Assembly (NCBI GenBank): GCA_023485205.1
Contig: JAMCZX010000030.1
Coordinates: 1-9,496 of the forward strand
Length of the DNA stretch: 9,496 nucleotides
Direction: 5' to 3'
Origin: Candidatus Omnitrophota bacterium
Lineage (GTDB): Bacteria; Ratteibacteria; UBA8468; B48-G9; DTJG01
Both the position numbers and the translations under genes were made by a program. Below, one piece after another: positions 5,463 through 9,496 of the stretch (the stretch's first letter is position 1; each line of letters starts with the position of its first letter). The notes under the pieces were generated by a model. That model had not been told where the DNA came from, searched no databases, and was given only the letters and a program-made list of their open reading frames with translations.

Positions 5463-6536
5463 ATGCCTAAAATTTATATTATAGATGTTACAAACAGAGA
5501 TGGGGTTCAAACAGCCCGTCTTGGATTGGCCAAGATTGAGAAAACAATGATAAATTTTTATCTCAATCAAATGGGGGTTTTTCAATCTGAATTTGGTTTT
5601 CCTGTTACAAAACATGAAATAAACTATCTTAAGGCAAATCTTCAATTAGCCCAAAAAAAGGTTTTGTTTCCTATCAGACTTTCCGGATGGATGAGAGCGA
5701 TTAAAGAAGATATAGATGTTACCGTTAAAAATCTTCCTGAGATTGAATATATAAATATTTCTATTTCCACCTCAGACCAGATGATAGATGGCAAATTTCT
5801 TGGTAGAAAAGGTTTTAATGATGTAATTAAGGATACAGTTGATGCCATAAAAGCTGCAAAATCATATGGAATAAAATCTGTAGGTGTTAATGCAGAAGAC
5901 GCTTCCAGGACAGATATAAAAAAACTTATTGATTTTACAATAGCAGCAAAAGAACAGGGAGCAGAAAGAGTTAGATATTGTGATACTCTTGGATATGATA
6001 CGCCGTTTTCTATATACGATAAAATTTATAAAGTTGCAGAAAAAGTCAAAATACCTATAGAACTTCATTGCCATAATGACCTTGGTATGGCAGTGGCATG
6101 TTCTATTGCAGGAGCAAAAGCAGCAAATGATGCTGGAGTGGATGCTTATATTAATACTACAATAAATGGTATGGGTGAAAGGGCAGGTAATGCAGACCTT
6201 ATTTCTGTGATATTGGCAATTAAGTATGGGGATGGTTTAGATGGGCACTATAGGCTTGATAGTAATATTAACCTTTCTATGGCATGGAAGATAGCGCATT
6301 ATGCTTCTTATGCTTTGAAGGTTCCCATTCCTATTAATCAGGTAGGGGTTGGAGCAAATGCCTTTGCTCATTCTTCAGGAATTCATGTTGATGGAGCATT
6401 GAAAGACAGAAGAAATTATGAATTATATGATTATGAAGAATTGGGAAGAGGAGAACCTGAAATTATAGAAACAGGAAGAATGATATTACTTGGTGAATAT
6501 AGTGGAATAAAGGGTTTAAGAAATATTTATGGTTAG
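5463..6536 (+). CDS. Homocitrate / 2-isopropylmalate / Re-citrate synthase family protein
   Basis: This DRE-TIM metallolyase-type enzyme condenses acetyl-CoA with a 2-oxoacid. The 357 residues form the catalytic TIM barrel: DVTNRDGVQTARL (8-20) with the catalytic Arg12 and metal-binding Asp13, LHCHNDLGMA (201-210) with metal His202 and His204, and NGMGERAGNADL (235-246). FAHSSGIHVDG (301-311) lies in the subdomain after it. The NRDGVQ form, in place of the LRDGEQ of LeuA, and the short length without a LeuA regulatory domain point away from ordinary leucine-inhibited LeuA. Homocitrate synthase, citramalate synthase and Re-type citrate synthase all belong to this family, and I cannot choose by eye. 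A GGAG ribosome site (5452-5455) lies inside the end of rplM. The frame stops at TAG 6534-6536, with the expected C-terminal tail continuing in the next frame (6529-6696). Confidence 0.85.
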   Translation: MPKIYIIDVTNRDGVQTARLGLAKIEKTMINFYLNQMGVFQSEFGFPVTKHEINYLKANLQLAQKKVLFPIRLSGWMRAIKEDIDVTVKNLPEIEYINISISTSDQMIDGKFLGRKGFNDVIKDTVDAIKAAKSYGIKSVGVNAEDASRTDIKKLIDFTIAAKEQGAERVRYCDTLGYDTPFSIYDKIYKVAEKVKIPIELHCHNDLGMAVACSIAGAKAANDAGVDAYINTTINGMGERAGNADLISVILAIKYGDGLDGHYRLDSNINLSMAWKIAHYASYALKVPIPINQVGVGANAFAHSSGIHVDGALKDRRNYELYDYEELGRGEPEIIETGRMILLGEYSGIKGLRNIYG

Positions 6537-6696
6537 AAATGAAATAGAATTTAAGAATGATGAAGAAGCAAGAAAAATACTTGAACTTGCCCGTTATGCC
6601 AATGTTCATAAACAAAAGCCTGTAACAGAAGATGAGCTAAGATTTATTGCTCAATATCCTGAAGAATGCAGGCTTTTAATGACAACAATACCATAA
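6529..6696 (+). CDS. C-terminal tail of the synthase in a shifted frame (55 residues)
   Basis: ATG 6529 overlaps the synthase stop by eight bases. The 55 residues are acidic and helical: EEARKILELARYANVHKQK, then PVTEDELRFIAQYPEECRLL. To my reading, EARKILELARYAN-x-x-x-QKP-x-x-DELRFIA is the kind of tail that ends longer synthases of this family, so this is probably one protein interrupted by a +1 shift. Removing one T in GGTTAG would join the parts as NIYG-RNEIEFKNDEEA and give a protein of about 412 residues. The alternatives are a genuine overlapping small gene translated by coupling at ATGGTTAG, or programmed frameshifting at the stop. The clean reading frame up to TAA 6694-6696 argues that it is translated or only recently broken. 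Confidence 0.65.
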   Translation: MVRNEIEFKNDEEARKILELARYANVHKQKPVTEDELRFIAQYPEECRLLMTTIP

Positions 6697-6746
6697 TATT
6701 ATATATTGTAACCACTCAATGAAGTCTATAGTAATAAAGTCAGCCG

Positions 6747-8018
6747 ATGACTGAAATTATCATGGGACAAACAATAGCAGAAAAAATTCTTTCATTTCAT
6801 TCAGGTAAAAAATTAGAATCTGGTGATATTTGTATTGCCAATGTGGATTTTGTAATGGGCCAGGATGGAACAACCCCTCTGGTTATAGAAGCATTTAAAA
6901 ATCTTGGAGCAAAACAGATTTTTGATTGTGAAAAAACTTGTTTTGTTTTTGACCATAGTGCCCCCAGTCCAAATATGGGTGTTTCTGCTCTTCATAAACT
7001 AATGAGAGATTTTATTTCTAACCATAAAATACAAAAAATGGAGATTGGAGAGGGGATATGTCATGTTCTTGTTCCTGAAAAAGGTTTTTTAAAACCCGGA
7101 AATCTTGTCGTTGGAGCAGATAGTCACACTCCTACTTATGGCGCATTAAATATTCTGTCCTGTGGGATGGGTTCAACAGATATTGCCATAGCTTTAATGA
7201 CAGGCAAGCAATGGTTTAAGGTTCCCAGGACAACAAAGGTTGTGTTTGAAGGAAAACTTCCTTTTGGAGTATATGCAAAGGATTTAGGTTTGCTAATGGT
7301 AAAAACTATTACTGCTTCCGGAGCAATATACCATTCTTTGGAAATTACCGGAGATACTATAGCTGCTCTTTCAATGGATGGAAGATTTACTATTGCAAAT
7401 CTTGTTACAGAGGTTGGAGGTAAGACATGTTGTATGGAATATGATAAAAAAGTTGAAGAATATCTTAAGCCATTTTATTCTCCGGAATCTTTAAATCCTG
7501 TGTTTTCTGATAAAGATGCAAAATATGACAATGAAATCCATCTTAATATAGAAAACCTTAATCCTCTTGTTGCAAAACCTCATACAGTGGATAATGTGGA
7601 CCAGGCTCAACATTTTAAAGGGACTAAAATTAATCAGGCATTTATTGGGACATGTACAAATGGCAGAATTGAAGATCTTGAAATTGTCGCCGGTATCTTA
7701 AAAGGGAAAAAGGTCAACCCTGATGTTAGAACAATTATTACCCCGGGTTCAAGAAAAATTTTTCTTGAAGCATTAGAAAAAGGTTTTATTAAAATTTTTC
7801 TTGAAAGCGGCTGTTGTGTTACAAATCCAGGTTGTGGTGCCTGCGTGGGGACTCATCAGGGAATTCCTTCTGATAATGATGTTGTAATTTCCACTGCCAA
7901 TAGAAATTTTAAAGGCAGAATGGGAAATCCAAATGCATTTATATATCTTGCTTCTCCAGCAACAGTCGCGGCCAGTGCAATAACAGGAGAAATAACTGAC
8001 CCAAGAAATTTTTTATAA
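6747..8018 (+). CDS. 3-isopropylmalate dehydratase / homoaconitase / aconitase-family large subunit (LeuC/HacA type)
   Basis: This cytoplasmic [4Fe-4S] hydro-lyase isomerises a hydroxy-tricarboxylic or dicarboxylic acid by dehydration and rehydration. At 423 residues it has the length of the archaeal-type LeuC/HacA large subunit, which needs a separate small subunit that is not in this window. Visible are VVGADSHTPTYGALN (121-135), GMGSTDIA (140-147), FIGTCTNGRIEDL (299-311) with cluster Cys303, NPGCGACVG (360-368) with cluster Cys363 and Cys366, and the end YLASPATVAASAITGEITDPR. The ATG at 6762 gives the typical start MGQTIAEKIL and may be the real one; neither start has a good ribosome site. 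It follows the synthase, so it most likely handles that enzyme's product (isopropylmalate, homocitrate or citrate). It abuts gatA with no gap. Confidence 0.88.
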   Translation: MTEIIMGQTIAEKILSFHSGKKLESGDICIANVDFVMGQDGTTPLVIEAFKNLGAKQIFDCEKTCFVFDHSAPSPNMGVSALHKLMRDFISNHKIQKMEIGEGICHVLVPEKGFLKPGNLVVGADSHTPTYGALNILSCGMGSTDIAIALMTGKQWFKVPRTTKVVFEGKLPFGVYAKDLGLLMVKTITASGAIYHSLEITGDTIAALSMDGRFTIANLVTEVGGKTCCMEYDKKVEEYLKPFYSPESLNPVFSDKDAKYDNEIHLNIENLNPLVAKPHTVDNVDQAQHFKGTKINQAFIGTCTNGRIEDLEIVAGILKGKKVNPDVRTIITPGSRKIFLEALEKGFIKIFLESGCCVTNPGCGACVGTHQGIPSDNDVVISTANRNFKGRMGNPNAFIYLASPATVAASAITGEITDPRNFL

Positions 8019-9455
8019 ATGGATATACTTAAGAATTCAATTTCACAGTTAAAAAATCTCTATATAAAAAAAGAAATATCCCCTGTAGAAGTTTTAAATC
8101 AGATTATAAATGAGATATCACAAAGAGATAAAGAAATACATTCTTTTCTTTATTTGAATGAAAAAGTGGTTGCTGAGGCAAAATCTGCAGAAAAAAGATA
8201 TATAGAAGGAAATTATAGAAAATTAGAAGGTATACCAATAGCAGTAAAAGATAATATATGCACCATTGAGCAGCCAACAACATGCGCTTCAAAAATTCTT
8301 CAGAATTATATCCCCCCTTATGATGCCACAGTAATAAGAAATTTAAAGGAAAATGGGGCAATTATTATAGGTAAAACCAATATGGATGAATTTGCTTTTG
8401 GTTCTTCTACAGAAAATTCATTTTTTGGTCCAACCAAAAATCCTTTTGATACATCTTATGTTCCTGGGGGTTCAAGTGGTGGTTCTGCTGCAGCTGTGGC
8501 GGCAAATCTTACTTTTGGAGCACTTGGTTCAGATACCGGGGGTTCAATAAGACAACCTGCTTGTTTTTGCGGAGTTGTTGGATTAAAACCAGGCTATGGC
8601 AGGGTATCCAGATATGGACTGGTGGCTTTTGGTTCTTCTTTGGACCAGATAGGGCCCATAACAAAAGATGTAAAAGACAGCGCTATTATCTTGCAGATTA
8701 TTTCAGGTCAAGATAAAATGGATTCTACCTGTTTGGATATTGGTGTTTTGGATTATGAAAAAGAAATAGAAAAAGAGATAATACCATCAAAGTATAAAAT
8801 AGGTATTCCCAAAGAATATTTTATTGGAGGAATGGATAAACAAATAAAAGATAGGGCAGAATCCATAATTAAACAATTGGAAAAACAAGGTTTTATTTTG
8901 GAGGAAATCAGTCTTCCGCATACTGAATATGGTATTGCTGCATATTATATTATTGCTACTGCAGAGGCAAGTACAAATCTTGCAAGATTTGATGGGATAA
9001 GATATGGTTATAGAACCAAAAACTATTCTAATGTGCAGGAATTGTATTTTAATACGAGGCAGGAAGGTTTTGGTTTTGAAGTAAAAAGAAGGATTATTCT
9101 TGGTACATTTGTTCTTTCTTCAGGATATTATGATGCTTACTATATAAAAGCTCAAAAGGTACGTTCTCTTATAAAAAATGATTTTCAGAAAGCATTTGAA
9201 AAAGTGGATATTATTCTTACTCCTACAACTCCTGAATTACCTTTTAAACTTGGAGAAAAAACATCTGACCCTTTAAAAATGTATCTTTCTGATATATTTA
9301 CTGTAAATGTGAATCTTGCAGGGCTTCCTGCGATTAATATTCCTGTTGGATTTTCCAGGGAAAATCTTCCGATAGGGGTCCAACTCATTACTAAATCTTT
9401 TACAGAAGAAAAGATTTTACAAATGGCTTATTATATTGAGAATAATATAAAATAA
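8019..9455 (+). CDS. gatA: Asp/Glu-tRNA(Asn/Gln) amidotransferase subunit A
   Basis: This is the glutaminase subunit of GatCAB. It releases ammonia from glutamine, which GatB uses to amidate Glu-tRNA(Gln) or Asp-tRNA(Asn). The 478 residues match the family. The amidase signature is complete: AVKDNIC with catalytic Lys77, PGGSSGGSAAAVAA with cis-Ser152, and GSDTGGSIRQPA with nucleophile Ser176, followed by GLKPGYGRVSRYGL and the SLDQIGP motif typical of GatA rather than generic amidases. The C-terminal part holds TPTTPELPF and NLAGLPAINIP. The ATG directly follows the TAA of the dehydratase (TAAATG), so translation is probably coupled. gatB and gatC are not adjacent on the left, and the gene that starts at 9460 does not look like gatB. 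Confidence 0.96.
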   Translation: MDILKNSISQLKNLYIKKEISPVEVLNQIINEISQRDKEIHSFLYLNEKVVAEAKSAEKRYIEGNYRKLEGIPIAVKDNICTIEQPTTCASKILQNYIPPYDATVIRNLKENGAIIIGKTNMDEFAFGSSTENSFFGPTKNPFDTSYVPGGSSGGSAAAVAANLTFGALGSDTGGSIRQPACFCGVVGLKPGYGRVSRYGLVAFGSSLDQIGPITKDVKDSAIILQIISGQDKMDSTCLDIGVLDYEKEIEKEIIPSKYKIGIPKEYFIGGMDKQIKDRAESIIKQLEKQGFILEEISLPHTEYGIAAYYIIATAEASTNLARFDGIRYGYRTKNYSNVQELYFNTRQEGFGFEVKRRIILGTFVLSSGYYDAYYIKAQKVRSLIKNDFQKAFEKVDIILTPTTPELPFKLGEKTSDPLKMYLSDIFTVNVNLAGLPAINIPVGFSRENLPIGVQLITKSFTEEKILQMAYYIENNIK

Positions 9456-9459
9456 GATT

Positions 9460-9496
9460 ATGAAAAAAATATTAGCAGAAAAAATACTATCTTTAG
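9460..9496 (+). CDS. Start of another gene, possibly aconitase/LeuC family (partial)
   Basis: ATG 9460, four bases after the gatA stop, opens a frame reading MKKILAEKILSL to the window end. The I-x-AEKIL pattern is how members of the aconitase/LeuC superfamily often begin (compare GQTIAEKIL in the gene at 6747). It is not the beginning expected of GatB. Twelve residues are too few for a firm call. Confidence 0.4.
   Translation, partial: MKKILAEKILSL

Noticed and set aside
6697..6746. Separate promoter before the dehydratase (TTGTAA 6706-6711, TATAGT 6727-6732)
   Set aside because: The -35 match is poor and the spacer is 15 bases. Readthrough from the rplM promoter explains expression, so it is not listed as a feature.

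Overview
The window is AT-rich bacterial DNA with two unlike halves. The right half (about 4155-9496) is ordinary chromosome of a free-living bacterium that probably assimilates sulfate (APS/PAPS reductase), makes its own amino acids and forms Gln-tRNA and/or Asn-tRNA by transamidation (GatA). The left half (1-4114) is accessory DNA made of Rhs/YD-repeat tips and a secreted beta-propeller-like repeat protein. I cannot name the organism. The short intergenic gaps, weak Shine-Dalgarno sites and family mix would suit an uncultivated AT-rich anaerobe, for example an Omnitrophota-like lineage, but that is a guess.

Layout, left to right. At 1-416 a perfect 126-bp inverted repeat encloses a 164-bp unique loop. 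From 1189 down to 288 (minus strand) runs a secreted protein of about 300 residues built from [W/Y]GITYGD-x-x-FVAVG repeats. It is interrupted by a one-base frameshift in a T6 run at 853-858. At 2334-1201 and 4111-2687 (minus) lie two Rhs tips that share an almost identical core but end in different C-terminal domains. Between them are an 84-residue two-helix membrane protein (2652-2398), which is a candidate immunity protein, and a stray fragment of the repeat-protein gene fused to the second Rhs tip. At 4155-4856 (minus) is cysH. A 167-bp divergent promoter region follows, and then a plus-strand operon: rplM, a homocitrate/isopropylmalate/Re-citrate synthase-family gene whose C-terminal tail is in another frame, a LeuC/HacA/aconitase-family dehydratase, gatA, and the start of one more gene.

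The synthase and dehydratase catalyse consecutive steps of 2-oxoacid chain elongation (leucine or homocitrate route) or of the citrate-to-isocitrate route, so they probably work together. rplM and gatA share the transcript as translation genes. The accessory half looks like a polymorphic-toxin cassette locus: a fixed Rhs core, swapped tips, small genes in the immunity position, and recombination scars. The feature most worth a second look is the inverted repeat. Flipping the loop would replace the present stop of the repeat protein with one more propeller repeat. An assembly or amplification fold-back at a contig end would look the same, and the sequence alone cannot separate the two.
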